DNA of 64,000 nucleotides from Arcicella rigui (GCF_034929435.1 NZ_JAYFUM010000023.1:1-64000), one strand, 5' to 3'; positions 29,244 through 37,762 are shown, numbered from the stretch's first letter. The notes: generated from the letters alone by a model not told the origin. Numbers and translations: made by a program.

Positions 29244-29422
29244 AGCTGTGAGCCGTAAGCTGTGAGCTATGAGCTGTGAGCTATTAGCTCGAGTTTAAGC
29301 AATCCATTATTAAATGAAAAGCCTCATGTTTAAATACTCAAAGCTTATAGCTCACGGCTCAAAGCTCATAACTCACAGCTCATAACTCACAGCTCATAGC
29401 TCACAGCTTACGGCTCACAGCT
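29244..29422. repeat. Perfect 37-bp inverted repeat, 105-base loop
   Basis: The arm 29244-29280 (begins AGCTGTGAGCCGTAAGCTGT) is exactly complementary to 29386-29422. Both arms are built from variants of AGCTGTGAG/AGCTCATAG, and the loop contains further copies (29341-29385). It fills most of the 278-bp gap between the minus-strand isomerase and GH78 genes. It could be a strong terminator or RNA-stabilising structure, or a repeat-expansion element. Confidence 0.85.
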
Positions 29423-29487
29423 CAAAACTTTCCAATTTATCAAATCTTAGTATTTCAACCTCTATGTACCTACCTGTTTACTAAAAC

Positions 29488-30537
29488 TTAGCTTAGGGCT
29501 TTTCTACAATACTCTACGCATCTTTTTACTTCCGCAACTGAAGTAGAACCTTCAGGAATTTTGTACTCCAACTCTACCGTAGCAGGGAAATTATACTTTT
29601 GGGTTTTCATCAAATTCAATACCTCTGTAATAGGCGTATCGCCTTGTCCCCATAGCACATTGCCTTTACCATGCTCTGGCGTTTGGCGGTCTTTGATGTG
29701 CATACTGACAATTTTATCATGCTTTTGTTTGATAAAATCCAAAGGATTCTGATTGCCAGCCGCCACAAAATGTCCTAAATCAATATTCAAAGCATTCGCT
29801 GGTGACTGTGCCAAAGCAGTATCCCAGAAAGTAGGCGTTTGCTGTTCGTGACCATGATAGCCCACTTTGATACCGTACTTTTGGGCAATTGTTCCCAATT
29901 TTAAAGTATGGGCATCATTACTTGGGTGTTCGAGCGTCACTTGACTTGCACCCAATGCTCTGGCGGCTTTCATGCCATATTCAATTTCAGCATCCGTATT
30001 TTGCATTCCGAAAGCATTCGGTTTGAAAGCATAAATTTTCACACCTGCATCATTGTACATCTTACGAACCTGCTCAAACTTATCCATCGAAGCCGACAAA
30101 CGCCATTTACTTACTTCGGCATTATAGGCTTTCATTTGCGTTTCTGCTTCTGCCAAAGTTTTTTGTTCGTCTTCGGTAAGTTCTTTTTTCTCACTTCTTT
30201 TTCTCATCAATGGGAAAAACGAACGCATATCCACTGGATTTTTAGGTTTTCCTGCAAAAGACTCTGCCGGGTCGCCCATCAATTCAATGGCACTTACGCC
30301 AGCATCCAGCACATATTTAAGCGTAGCTTCCGCACTTTGGTCGGGCATATCTCTGAAAGAATAAGTAATAACGCCAATTTGTACTCCATTAATGAGCGAG
30401 TTGGGTTGATTGAGATGGCGAATAATGGCAGGAGCAGCCCAGATTTTGTTAGCTCCTAATACGGCACCAGCAACCAAAGCCGAAGTAGTTCCTAAAAACT
30501 GGCGGCGAGAAGATGATGAGCTTTGTTCGTTTTTCAT
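29488..30537 (-). CDS. Tat-exported sugar isomerase/epimerase-like TIM barrel
   Basis: A 349-residue protein of the xylose isomerase-like TIM-barrel superfamily. The N-terminus is a twin-arginine signal (SSSSRRQFLGTTSALVAGAVLGA), so it folds in the cytoplasm, probably with its metal, and is exported. Barrel segments include GVQIGVITYSFRD, AGVSAIELMG, IKVGYHGHEQQTP, LNIDLGHFVAAG and IVSMHIKDRQ; their His, Glu and Asp are likely metal ligands. The true reaction is unknown. In Bacteroidota such exported barrels often occur with Gfo/Idh oxidoreductases and cytochromes in 3-keto-sugar metabolism. It shares an upstream motif with the cytochrome gene at 32803-35610. Confidence 0.82.
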   Translation of the reverse strand: MKNEQSSSSSRRQFLGTTSALVAGAVLGANKIWAAPAIIRHLNQPNSLINGVQIGVITYSFRDMPDQSAEATLKYVLDAGVSAIELMGDPAESFAGKPKNPVDMRSFFPLMRKRSEKKELTEDEQKTLAEAETQMKAYNAEVSKWRLSASMDKFEQVRKMYNDAGVKIYAFKPNAFGMQNTDAEIEYGMKAARALGASQVTLEHPSNDAHTLKLGTIAQKYGIKVGYHGHEQQTPTFWDTALAQSPANALNIDLGHFVAAGNQNPLDFIKQKHDKIVSMHIKDRQTPEHGKGNVLWGQGDTPITEVLNLMKTQKYNFPATVELEYKIPEGSTSVAEVKRCVEYCRKALS

Positions 30538-30943
30538 GTTGTTCAGTTTTAGTGTTTTGATACGGTTGAAATATCTTTCAAAAGAAAGTACAAAAGCAAT
30601 CTATTTTAATTATTCTTAGATATAATTGTACAATAAATTGCATTTTCTCAAAAGTAATTCATTTATCATAAAAAAACAGCCGAAAAACGACAAGTGACAG
30701 AGAATAACAGATAATCAAGCCTATTGCTTCGATTTATTCAGCACTTGTAAATATTAAAGTATCAGAAATTTTCCTCAGTTTAGAAAGGCTGATATTCTTG
30801 ATATTTGATAGATTTGTAAAGTAAGATTTTTAAGTGGTTGTAGGAGTGCTTTGTTTAATTAACGACCAGTTGGAGAATGTTGTATTATTTGTAACTAAAG
30901 AAAATGAGGGTTTTCATAAACGATACCCTAAATAAAAGAAACA
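30538..30943. other. 406-bp intergenic region
   Basis: No gene is supported. It contains the likely promoter of the minus-strand isomerase gene (see 30618-30633). A fragment AACGACCAGTTGGAG near 30862 resembles part of the repeat family found at 31487-31521. Confidence 0.4.
30618..30633 (-). promoter_or_regulatory. Shared upstream element (isomerase copy)
   Basis: AGATATAATTGTACAA here is identical to 35618-35633, upstream of the cytochrome gene. Similarity continues for about 30 bases further from each start (both read ...GCA...TC.CAAAAGTA). Read on the minus strand it gives TACTTTTG, then 16-18 bases, then TACAATTATAT, compatible with a promoter or operator about 80 bp before the isomerase start. 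Confidence 0.5.
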
Positions 30944-31312
30944 ATGATAAAAATATTTTTAAAATTCGTAGGCTATATTTTACTCAAATGGCTATGTTTT
31001 TATATTTATGAACTTGCTGTGAATGGGTTTAAATGGAATTCAAAAGCAAATAAGGAAGGGTACATTTTAGCAGCAATTATGTTATTTACACTGCCATTAT
31101 TAGAAATTATCGTACTCATTTCACCTATTCATTTTGCCTTAAAACAAAAAGGATGTATAATGATTTCTATTCTAATTTTTGCTTTTCTGTTAGAGTTTAT
31201 GATGAGTTGGTATACAACAAACCAACAAATTCAAGTTTGGATGTTCGTCAAAATGATTTTGAGTATAGGGCTTTTCTATTATTTGTATAGAAAGGAATTG
31301 ACGAAAAGTTAA
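30944..31312 (+). CDS. Hypothetical small membrane protein
   Basis: A 122-residue protein that I do not recognise. It has about four hydrophobic segments, near 3-25 (FVGYILLKWLCFYIYELAV), 38-66 (AAIMLFTLPLLEIIVLISPI), 69-90 (IMISILIFAFLLEFMMS) and 98-116 (FVKMILSIGLFYYLY). It has no signal peptide or known motif. It begins a patch of small accessory genes and repeats and has no partner gene in an evident operon. A membrane-located immunity protein is one possibility, but nothing in its sequence proves that. Confidence 0.6.
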   Translation: MIKIFLKFVGYILLKWLCFYIYELAVNGFKWNSKANKEGYILAAIMLFTLPLLEIIVLISPIHFALKQKGCIMISILIFAFLLEFMMSWYTTNQQIQVWMFVKMILSIGLFYYLYRKELTKS

Positions 31313-31559
31313 ATCATAAAAAAGCCCCCTTACTCGGCGTAGTTTTTCACTACGTCGTTGTGTTCGCCAATCTCATGATTGGTAAGATGCGATAGCATTT
31401 TATAAAGTGTTGAATAGGTAAAATTCGATACTTTTACTAAAATGGACTTTTTGTACCAAGCTGATCATGAAGCTTTTATTACTTTAGGGTCGCAGGAACG
31501 CTTCGCTTAACCAACGACCAGTTAATATTTCCGATAATGGAGCATATAGGTAGTAAAGT
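31313..31559. other. Spacer with palindromic repeat modules
   Basis: Contains a short hairpin CGTAGT/ACTACG at about 31338-31354 and an inverted copy of repeat A at 31487-31521. Sequence between them looks like decayed repeat text; no gene is supported. Confidence 0.45.
31487..31521 (-). repeat. Repeat A, copy 1 (inverted)
   Basis: Reverse complement of the 34-bp unit found at 32139-32172 and 32581-32614 (CTGGTCGTTGGTTAAGCGAA...), with one mismatch. The unit has complementary ends (GGTCGT/ACGACC), so it can fold. Confidence 0.8.
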
Positions 31560-31676
31560 ATGGAAAATTTAAATTTTACAGAAACTGGTAATAAGCTATT
31601 AGAGATTGATTTGGTGAACATTGAAAACTTAATTAATATCAAATTACCGAATCAATATAGAGCCTTTCTCCCCTAA
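31560..31676 (+). pseudogene. SUKH (SMI1/KNR4) immunity protein, N-terminal remnant
   Basis: An ATG-to-stop stretch of 38 residues. Its second half, LVNIENLINIKLPNQYRAFL, matches the conserved start of SUKH (SMI1/KNR4) domains, where a helix is followed by LPxxYxxFL and then a GG motif. Here the frame stops straight after RAFLP, before the expected glycines and the remaining 90 or so residues. SUKH proteins are widespread immunity proteins against polymorphic toxins. I read this as a truncated relic of an immunity gene, 17 bp before the next small gene. The match rests on about 20 residues, so it is suggestive rather than certain. Confidence 0.55.
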
Positions 31677-31693
31677 CACACAACAAACAAGAA

Positions 31694-32041
31694 ATGACAA
31701 CTCAAGAATTAATCAAAACAGTTACAGCAACGAACTTTGACCTTATTTCTTTTAATGAGAGAGCATTAGGAGAGATACTTGTTAAATTCACAAGTAATAG
31801 AATTCAGTTACACGATATATATCAAACCCGTAGTGATATGTTTTCTGATGAAAATTTTCGCTTAAATTCTAATGATAAAGCTATTTACGAAGGGCTTAAA
31901 GATTCAGCTTTTGCCTTAAAAGAAAGTAAGTCTGATAAAATTTTATTTATTGAAGTGAAAACTAATGACAAGGATGAAATAAGTCTTTTTTTTGAAGATG
32001 ACAGTAAACGATTTTTAGGATATATTTATATACATGAATAA
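31694..32041 (+). CDS. Hypothetical protein, possible orphan immunity protein
   Basis: A 115-residue soluble protein without signal peptide or membrane segment that I do not recognise. It is acidic toward the end, with an alternating strand pattern (KILFIEVKTNDKDEISLFFE, then FLGYIYIHE). The N-terminus MTTQELIKTVTATNFDLIS is helical. The ATG at 31694 follows the SUKH remnant by 17 bp. Small single-domain size, neighbourhood and surrounding repeats resemble orphan immunity-gene patches, but no family motif supports a function. Confidence 0.6.
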   Translation: MTTQELIKTVTATNFDLISFNERALGEILVKFTSNRIQLHDIYQTRSDMFSDENFRLNSNDKAIYEGLKDSAFALKESKSDKILFIEVKTNDKDEISLFFEDDSKRFLGYIYIHE

Positions 32042-32138
32042 CTATACTCCATACAGTCATTGGCTCAGCGAAGCTTTATACCAACCAGACAGAGAGTTTT
32101 ACCCCAAAAAAATGAAAAAGAAAATCATAGTACTCTCT

Positions 32139-32208
32139 CTGGTCGTTGGTTAAGCGAAGCGTTCCTACGACCTAAAAGTAAAAAAGAGCGTCTCGCTCGC
32201 AATTGGCT
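32139..32208 (+). repeat. Repeat A, copy 2 (composite)
   Basis: A 34-bp unit CTGGTCGTTGGTTAAGCGAA..., identical to copy 3, then a second module GAGCGTCTCGCTCG (itself a GAGCG/CGCTC hairpin) and AATTGGC. Confidence 0.85.
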
Positions 32209-32352
32209 ATAAAGAGAAGCATTTAACCATTTATGGGAAAAAATGGAATATCAATTGGATGCTTTTAGCATAAAACCCAAAAAGAAGGAAAATAACGAAT
32301 AGGATAGATAATTATGCTTATCCAGAAATGATGGACGACAACAAAATGTGTA

Positions 32353-32420
32353 ACTCCATAGGGGGCATAGATTCTATCGGGATTAGTTTGGTTGTAAACC
32401 TGTGATGCCGAAGGCATCAA
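32353..32420 (+). repeat. Repeat B, copy 1
   Basis: 68 bp aligning without gaps to 32502-32569 with about 80 percent identity. It ends in the palindrome GATGCCGAAGGCATC. Confidence 0.8.
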
Positions 32421-32501
32421 TCTAAATACATTTTCAATGAGAACAATCCCAAAGGGATTAAAGATTTATAGCTTAAATAATGTAAGACAACAAGAAGTGT
32501 G

Positions 32502-32569
32502 ACCCCAACGGGGTCATAGAATCTATCCGAATTAGCTGAGTTATAAATCTGTGATGCCGTTGGCATCAA
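32502..32569 (+). repeat. Repeat B, copy 2
   Basis: Begins with palindrome ACCCCAACGGGGT and ends with GATGCCGTTGGCATC. The two copies differ in the loops but keep the stems, as expected for selected hairpin units. Confidence 0.8.
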
Positions 32570-32580
32570 AAATATTCCTT

Positions 32581-32649
32581 CTGGTCGTTGGTTAAGCGAA
32601 GCGTTCCTACGACCCCAAACGGAGAAGAGCGTCTCGCTCGTAATTGGCA
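32581..32649 (+). repeat. Repeat A, copy 3 (composite)
   Basis: The first 34 bp are identical to copy 2, followed by the same GAGCGTCTCGCTCG module and AATTGGC. Copies 2 and 3 lie in the same direction and bracket repeat B. Confidence 0.85.
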
Positions 32650-32802
32650 ACAAGAAGAGAATTTATTATTTACAAATTCAAAATTGCGTGAGCATAGAAA
32701 GCATAAGTAATTTTAACTGATGTAGCTACCGAAATAGACCTTTCAGTCATCAACTGCCAGCAAATACTGACCGCTGATGACCGAAAGCTGAAAGCCATCA
32801 TA

Positions 32803-35610
32803 TTATTTCTGCCCATAAATCTTCAATTGCCTCATCGACCATGGAATGTCTTCTCCGTCTTTTACAGTATTTCCTTCTAATTTTATCCTCACAAACTTGG
32901 CTTTTGTAGCATTAAAAGTAATCGTATTATCTCCTTCTGTTCCTTTTTGAGCTTTCATATTTTCTTGCCAATTTGTCCCGTCCAAAGAAGTTTCTACCAC
33001 ATATTCTCTCGGATAGGTTTGAATAAATGGGATAGGAGTATTGGGTTTGAATTTCCAACCCTTAGGAAAATTTTGTGGAGCATTGAAATTTATTTCTGTT
33101 AAATCAAATACAGTAGGTAATTCAATTTGATACCACATTCCTTTTTCTTGCTTAATACCTGTTGACCAACCTTCATAAGTAAAGGCACTCAATGGAGAAA
33201 CATTTCCACCGATACGAGTGGAAGCTGTATGACTGGCTGTTACTTTCAAGCCATCTTGGACTTGGATTTCCTTTGGCACTAATTTTAAAAGTTTATCGTG
33301 CTGATACATCGTTTTTTGTTCAGCCGTTTTGGCACGTACTTTAGCGACTTGCTGAGGCGTAATCAATGAAGCATCGTTCGACAAACCGTTTCGGATATAC
33401 GAAACTACATCTGCTACCCATTCGTCAGACTGGTCTTTCATACTTGCCATTACGCCTGCGGTGTAGGTTTTGCCGTCAATTGCCCCTTCCATACCATGTA
33501 AAATTACTTTGATGGCATAATCTGGATGTGATTGAATCCTAAGCGAACCTGCCAAAGCTGGTGCCATTAGTTTTCCGCCACTTCCTGCGGGAGTTCCCAT
33601 GCCATTATTCCCATGACATTGCGAACACAATTCATTATAAATCACTGCCCCTCTGGCCACTACTTCTTTCTGTCCTTTACTTAATTCTGGTGAACCAAAT
33701 GGCCCCATATTCTGGGTTTTGGGCGGTGCGACGATTTGTTCTCCTACCAATTTTACGCCAGCAGCTTTGTTTTTCGCCATTGCCATTTTGATTTTATTAT
33801 TCAAATCAGGCACATTTAAAAACTTGTTCGTCATCATCGCTTGAATAACAACATCCGTATTTGGGTCATTTAAACTTGCCGTGTAATTTGCTTCTAAACT
33901 TTTATCGCCAGCTTTATATAAAGTTTCGCTGGCACGCAAAGCCTGAATGCGTAGGCGAGGGGAGGAGTCTTTTAATAATTTTTGAACAAGGCTTGTTTTT
34001 AAAGCTCCCAAACCTTCTAATGACCACAAGGCTTGTATTCTGGCTTGCGTATTTTTGCTGTTCAATACCATGGCAGTTAAAGCAGGAACGGCAGTTAAAT
34101 CTTTTCGTAAAACAATTAATTGTTGGGCGGCATCTCTACGCCAACCGTTTGGATGTTCGAGATGTTTTACCAAAGTAGCTGTACTTTCATTCAACATTTT
34201 TGGCTGATTTTTATCACGTTCTTTTCCGTCATAAGTAATTCGCCAAATTCTGCCCAAACCCACTACTTTATCTAATTGATACTGTTCAATTTTAGTCCGA
34301 AGATATGTTCCTTTTTGTGTCCATTGTCCTTCTTGAATAATGCCATGATACATATCCACAATGTACATTGTACCATCTGGGGCAGTTGCCATATCCACAG
34401 GTCTAAATAATGGATCGGTTGAACGCAGGAATTCAGATTTTTGGTCTTGATATACATTATGCAATGTCGTGAGTCCTTCGGTAACCACAGGATTAATTTG
34501 TCTGACAATTCTTGCCACAGGTTCACCATAAAAGTACTGTCCTTTGATATTTTCGGGAAGTCGGTCGCCACGGAAAACATCATTTCCTGCCGAACCCGTT
34601 ACTCTGTTCAAAGAACCATCAGGCTGACGAACTTCGTCCATACCGCCCTGCATATCTGCAATTTTTACGGCTGCACCCCAAGGTACTTCAAAACCTTTGG
34701 CTAATTCATTGGGTACTTCAAAATTGCCATATTGAATCGGAAACTGAAAGTATGAAGGCACGCCACTTGCTCCGCCTTGAAACCAAAGTTTACCATCATC
34801 GTCTTGTGTAACTCCCCATTGAGCCCTGTTGAAACCTGTTTTTTCACGAATTACTCCGTTGGGCGTTTCTCTTACTCTAAAAGCATTTACTGTACTGTAC
34901 AGCCAGTTGTCCATGCCATAATACATAAAAGCTTGCTGATGTTCAACATTGCCCGAACGACCGTATTTGGTCGTGAAAAGTTCTTTTTTATCCGCCTTTC
35001 CGTCGCCATTGGTGTCGGTATATTTATAAACGTTATCAGCGTCGGATTCCATCGTAAGGATACAATCTTTGCCATAAGGCAACACAAAACGAGGAAAAAT
35101 TAAATGGTCGATAAAAGTTGTCCCTGTTTCATATACGCCATCGTTGTTTTTATCTTCCCAGCGTGAAATTCTACTGGTTGGCTCTAATTCATTCTTTGAA
35201 TCGGCATCTAACATATACGAACGAAGCTCCAACACATACATTCTACCGTTTCCATCAAAAGCAATTGCTCCCGGTTGTTGAATAGCAGGTTCTGTAAGAA
35301 TTGGTTGGATATGATAACCGGGAGGCAACAAAAATCTTTTACTTTCTTCATCAACCGTCAACGGTTGAACGGGTTGTTTCGGAGCTAAATCTATCCCTTT
35401 CCAGTTTTCATCATTAGGGTCAACACCTTCTGGAAGTTTTACTTTAGGGAGGCTGTCGGTCAGCATAATCGACAACTGATTGACCAAAGCTTTGCGTTTT
35501 TGTGGTTTCGAGATAATAAAAGAACAAAATACAATTATTAGCAAAGTAAAGAGCAAAGCAATCTTAATTTTCGGTTTTCGATAGTTAAAGGAGAGGAAAT
35601 ATTTTTTCAT
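32803..35610 (-). CDS. Cytochrome c / HEAT-repeat dehydrogenase-like protein
   Basis: A 935-residue protein from the ATG at 35610 (MKKYFLSFNYRKPKI); the longer frame begins with TTG at 35649. An N-terminal hydrophobic anchor (about 13-37) leads to a six-bladed propeller of the PVC-type membrane-bound dehydrogenase family (PPGYHIQPILTEP, PGAIAFDGNGRMYVLELRSY, about 90-460). HEAT-like repeats cover about 480-620, a cytochrome c domain has heme motif CSQCH at residues 662-666, and a C-terminal F5/8-type carbohydrate-binding-like sandwich covers about 780-935. It probably passes electrons from periplasmic sugar oxidation to the respiratory chain; substrate and partner are unknown. It shares an upstream element with the Tat-exported isomerase gene. 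Confidence 0.85.
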   Translation of the reverse strand: MKKYFLSFNYRKPKIKIALLFTLLIIVFCSFIISKPQKRKALVNQLSIMLTDSLPKVKLPEGVDPNDENWKGIDLAPKQPVQPLTVDEESKRFLLPPGYHIQPILTEPAIQQPGAIAFDGNGRMYVLELRSYMLDADSKNELEPTSRISRWEDKNNDGVYETGTTFIDHLIFPRFVLPYGKDCILTMESDADNVYKYTDTNGDGKADKKELFTTKYGRSGNVEHQQAFMYYGMDNWLYSTVNAFRVRETPNGVIREKTGFNRAQWGVTQDDDGKLWFQGGASGVPSYFQFPIQYGNFEVPNELAKGFEVPWGAAVKIADMQGGMDEVRQPDGSLNRVTGSAGNDVFRGDRLPENIKGQYFYGEPVARIVRQINPVVTEGLTTLHNVYQDQKSEFLRSTDPLFRPVDMATAPDGTMYIVDMYHGIIQEGQWTQKGTYLRTKIEQYQLDKVVGLGRIWRITYDGKERDKNQPKMLNESTATLVKHLEHPNGWRRDAAQQLIVLRKDLTAVPALTAMVLNSKNTQARIQALWSLEGLGALKTSLVQKLLKDSSPRLRIQALRASETLYKAGDKSLEANYTASLNDPNTDVVIQAMMTNKFLNVPDLNNKIKMAMAKNKAAGVKLVGEQIVAPPKTQNMGPFGSPELSKGQKEVVARGAVIYNELCSQCHGNNGMGTPAGSGGKLMAPALAGSLRIQSHPDYAIKVILHGMEGAIDGKTYTAGVMASMKDQSDEWVADVVSYIRNGLSNDASLITPQQVAKVRAKTAEQKTMYQHDKLLKLVPKEIQVQDGLKVTASHTASTRIGGNVSPLSAFTYEGWSTGIKQEKGMWYQIELPTVFDLTEINFNAPQNFPKGWKFKPNTPIPFIQTYPREYVVETSLDGTNWQENMKAQKGTEGDNTITFNATKAKFVRIKLEGNTVKDGEDIPWSMRQLKIYGQK

Positions 35611-35617
35611 TTTTTTG

Positions 35618-35633
35618 AGATATAATTGTACAA
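35618..35633 (-). promoter_or_regulatory. Shared upstream element (cytochrome copy)
   Basis: Identical 16-mer to 30618-30633, here only 8 bp before the ATG at 35610. If the element were the minus-10/minus-7 promoter region, the 5' leader would be extremely short, so an operator role is also possible. Confidence 0.5.
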
Positions 35634-35787
35634 AATGAGCAATATCCAAAAGTACCTATTTTAGACTAAAGTATTTGATAAAAAACGACCAGTACCTTAT
35701 AATACCAGACAACTTAGCTTTTCTGTACGATTTTATCGGTTTGAAATGGCAAGAAGGTAACTTGTACTAATTATTGAACAGTTAAAA

Positions 35788-35826
35788 CCCCCAAAGCGGT
35801 CGAAATTTTTTCAACAACTTTGGGGG
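35788..35826 (-). terminator. Terminator of U32 gene
   Basis: A CCCCCAAAG (35788-35796) and CTTTGGGGG (35818-35826) stem with a 21-base loop, 47 bp past the U32 stop. Read on the minus strand the stem ends in GGGGG-TTTT-AAC, a short T run. Confidence 0.7.
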
Positions 35827-35872
35827 GTTATAATATGTATTTCACAAATTTTACTCGCTACAAATAGCTTAC

Positions 35873-37762
35873 TTATCTTCTTGCAACATAGCCAATTTGT
35901 TCGTCTTCATCTTCAAATTCAAGCTCTGCATCTTTTTCCCAAATTTCCATTTCGCAAGGCTTGCAATTAAACTTGAGCTTGTACTCATTTTCCCCATGTT
36001 TCAGTGTTAGGGGTTCTACCAGTTTTTCGCCCATCGTATCACGCTGGAATCTGGCACATTTACCTAATTCATATTTTACGCAGTACTTGGTTGTCATTAC
36101 TCTTGCCTTGCCGGGGTCCCACTGCAATTCAAAAGCTTTTTCAATTTCAGTTACGCCATGTCTTTTATAAAAAGCTCTTGCCATTTTATTAGACACATTA
36201 TAAGTAAAATCTAATTTAGATACTGGATAAGGGTGATCTGTTTTTGTAATCTGATACTCTTCACGATGATACTCTTGTACACGAATATCTACTAATTGCT
36301 CCAATACTTCTCTTCTGATTTCATTGACTTTTGAAATCGGTAGAAACCAGTTGTTTGAAAAAGTTACTTCTATTTCATCCACCATAAATGGCGTATTTCC
36401 TGTTTTTGCTAAATTCTTTTTGATATTTGGAATCACAGAATCAGGGTTTTTTGCCACTTCTTTATTGGTTTCAAGTTCCATGCTACATTGATGCCCGTCT
36501 TCATCTACCGCCAATAACTGGAAGCCCGCTTGGGTTTCGGTAAAGTATAAGTTTACACCAATTTTACGAACGGCACTATTTTCTTTTTCAACCATTTTGT
36601 TGAATTCGGCATCAGAGTTTCTGTAAATATCTGTGCCAATTGCTAATGGTTTAAAAGTATTAGGTATCACCAAATTATTGAAAATGATATTGATTTGAGC
36701 TCCATCTGCTTCGCCGTTTTCATTCACAAAATACAGCCCGTCGCCATTGTTGAGTAGCTCGTAGTTTTCAATCACATAACCATTGGCTTTGATTTCCAAT
36801 ACTTTACCGATGTATTGCCCTTTCGACTTCGGACTTTCCCAAGAACCAATTTTCTCTTTACGTTTATTGACAAAATAATCGGTATAACCACGGTTGAAAC
36901 TTCTGTCCATTTCTGGCTCAAAATTATAGAAAGTTCTTCCCGATGAAGCCTTTTCGTACTTATCGCTACCTTCTAAAAAAGCATCTAATTTTTTACGCAA
37001 ATAAGAAGTATTGTTTTTTACGTAAACGATGTCTTTTAGTCGTCCTTCTATTTTGAAAGAAGAAACGCCTGCTTCAATCAGATTGGGTAATTGGTCGCTA
37101 AGGTCTAAGTCTTTGATTGACAATAAGTGACTACTCTCAATCAAAGTTGTGCCTGTGCCGTCTATCAATCGGTAAGGTAATCGGCAGTTCTGAGCACAAG
37201 AACCACGGTTGGCACTGCGTTCGCCATTAGCAACACTCATATAACAATTACCACTAAACGACACGCACAAAGCACCCGATACAAAAAACTCTAATTCTAC
37301 GTCAGTAGCTTCGTGAATTTCTCGTACTTGATCTAAATTTAATTCACGAGCCAACACTACTCTTTTCATACCAGCGTCTGCCAAAAACTTTACGTGTTTG
37401 GCATCTCTGTTATTGGCTTGCGTACTGGCGTGAATCACGATTGGCGGTAAATCCATTTCCATGATGGCCATATCTTGAATAATAAGGGCATCAACACCGA
37501 TATTATACAATTCATAAATCAGTTTTCGGCATTGTTCAAGCTCGTTATCATACAAAATCGTATTGATTACCACAAAAACTTTCGCCTTGAATAAATGGGC
37601 GTACTTCACCATTTCTGCTACATCTTCCACAGAATTGGTAGCATTTGAACGAGCCCCAAACTGATGAGCTCCAATATATACTGCATCTGCCCCTGCATTA
37701 ATGGCAGCCATTCCTTGATAAAGGTTTTTGGCAGGAGCAAGAATTTCGATTTTCCTTTTCAT
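35873..37762 (-). CDS. U32 family protein, TrhP-like tRNA hydroxylation factor
   Basis: A 629-residue cytoplasmic protein from the ATG at 37762 (MKRKIEILAPAKN); the open frame extends eight codons further. The peptidase U32 signature is perfect: EFFVSGALCVSFSGNCYMS. Other family blocks are NAGADAVYIGAHQFGARS, RGSCAQNCRLPYRL and SFKIEGRLKD. The C-terminal cysteines (KYCVKYELGKCARFQRD, FNCKPCEMEIWE) agree with iron-sulphur or metal binding. U32 proteins of this long type (YegQ/TrhP) take part in prephenate-dependent 5-hydroxyuridine formation at tRNA position 34. It is a housekeeping gene with no link to the glycan genes around it. Confidence 0.9.
   Translation of the reverse strand: MKRKIEILAPAKNLYQGMAAINAGADAVYIGAHQFGARSNATNSVEDVAEMVKYAHLFKAKVFVVINTILYDNELEQCRKLIYELYNIGVDALIIQDMAIMEMDLPPIVIHASTQANNRDAKHVKFLADAGMKRVVLARELNLDQVREIHEATDVELEFFVSGALCVSFSGNCYMSVANGERSANRGSCAQNCRLPYRLIDGTGTTLIESSHLLSIKDLDLSDQLPNLIEAGVSSFKIEGRLKDIVYVKNNTSYLRKKLDAFLEGSDKYEKASSGRTFYNFEPEMDRSFNRGYTDYFVNKRKEKIGSWESPKSKGQYIGKVLEIKANGYVIENYELLNNGDGLYFVNENGEADGAQINIIFNNLVIPNTFKPLAIGTDIYRNSDAEFNKMVEKENSAVRKIGVNLYFTETQAGFQLLAVDEDGHQCSMELETNKEVAKNPDSVIPNIKKNLAKTGNTPFMVDEIEVTFSNNWFLPISKVNEIRREVLEQLVDIRVQEYHREEYQITKTDHPYPVSKLDFTYNVSNKMARAFYKRHGVTEIEKAFELQWDPGKARVMTTKYCVKYELGKCARFQRDTMGEKLVEPLTLKHGENEYKLKFNCKPCEMEIWEKDAELEFEDEDEQIGYVARR

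Larger units (their letters stand above)
32042..32802. other. Repeat-filled intergenic region
   Basis: About 760 bp without a convincing gene. It holds two composite copies of repeat A (32139-32208, 32581-32649), two of repeat B (32353-32420, 32502-32569), a diverged repeat-A-like stretch near 32054-32083, and short palindromes such as AATCCCAAAGGGATT (about 32446-32460). A coding-like tail (LWEKMEYQLDAFSIKP, ending about 32300) may be the 3' end of a lost gene. An open frame at 32417-32653 (minus) is only translated repeat. Confidence 0.6.

Noticed and set aside
32417..32653. A 78-codon open frame on the minus strand
   Set aside because: It translates the two repeat families (A and B) back to back; no start context, domain or codon pattern supports a gene.
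30944..32802. Insertion sequence or prophage remnant
   Set aside because: No transposase, integrase, terminal inverted repeats of IS size or target duplication were seen; only small palindromic repeats.
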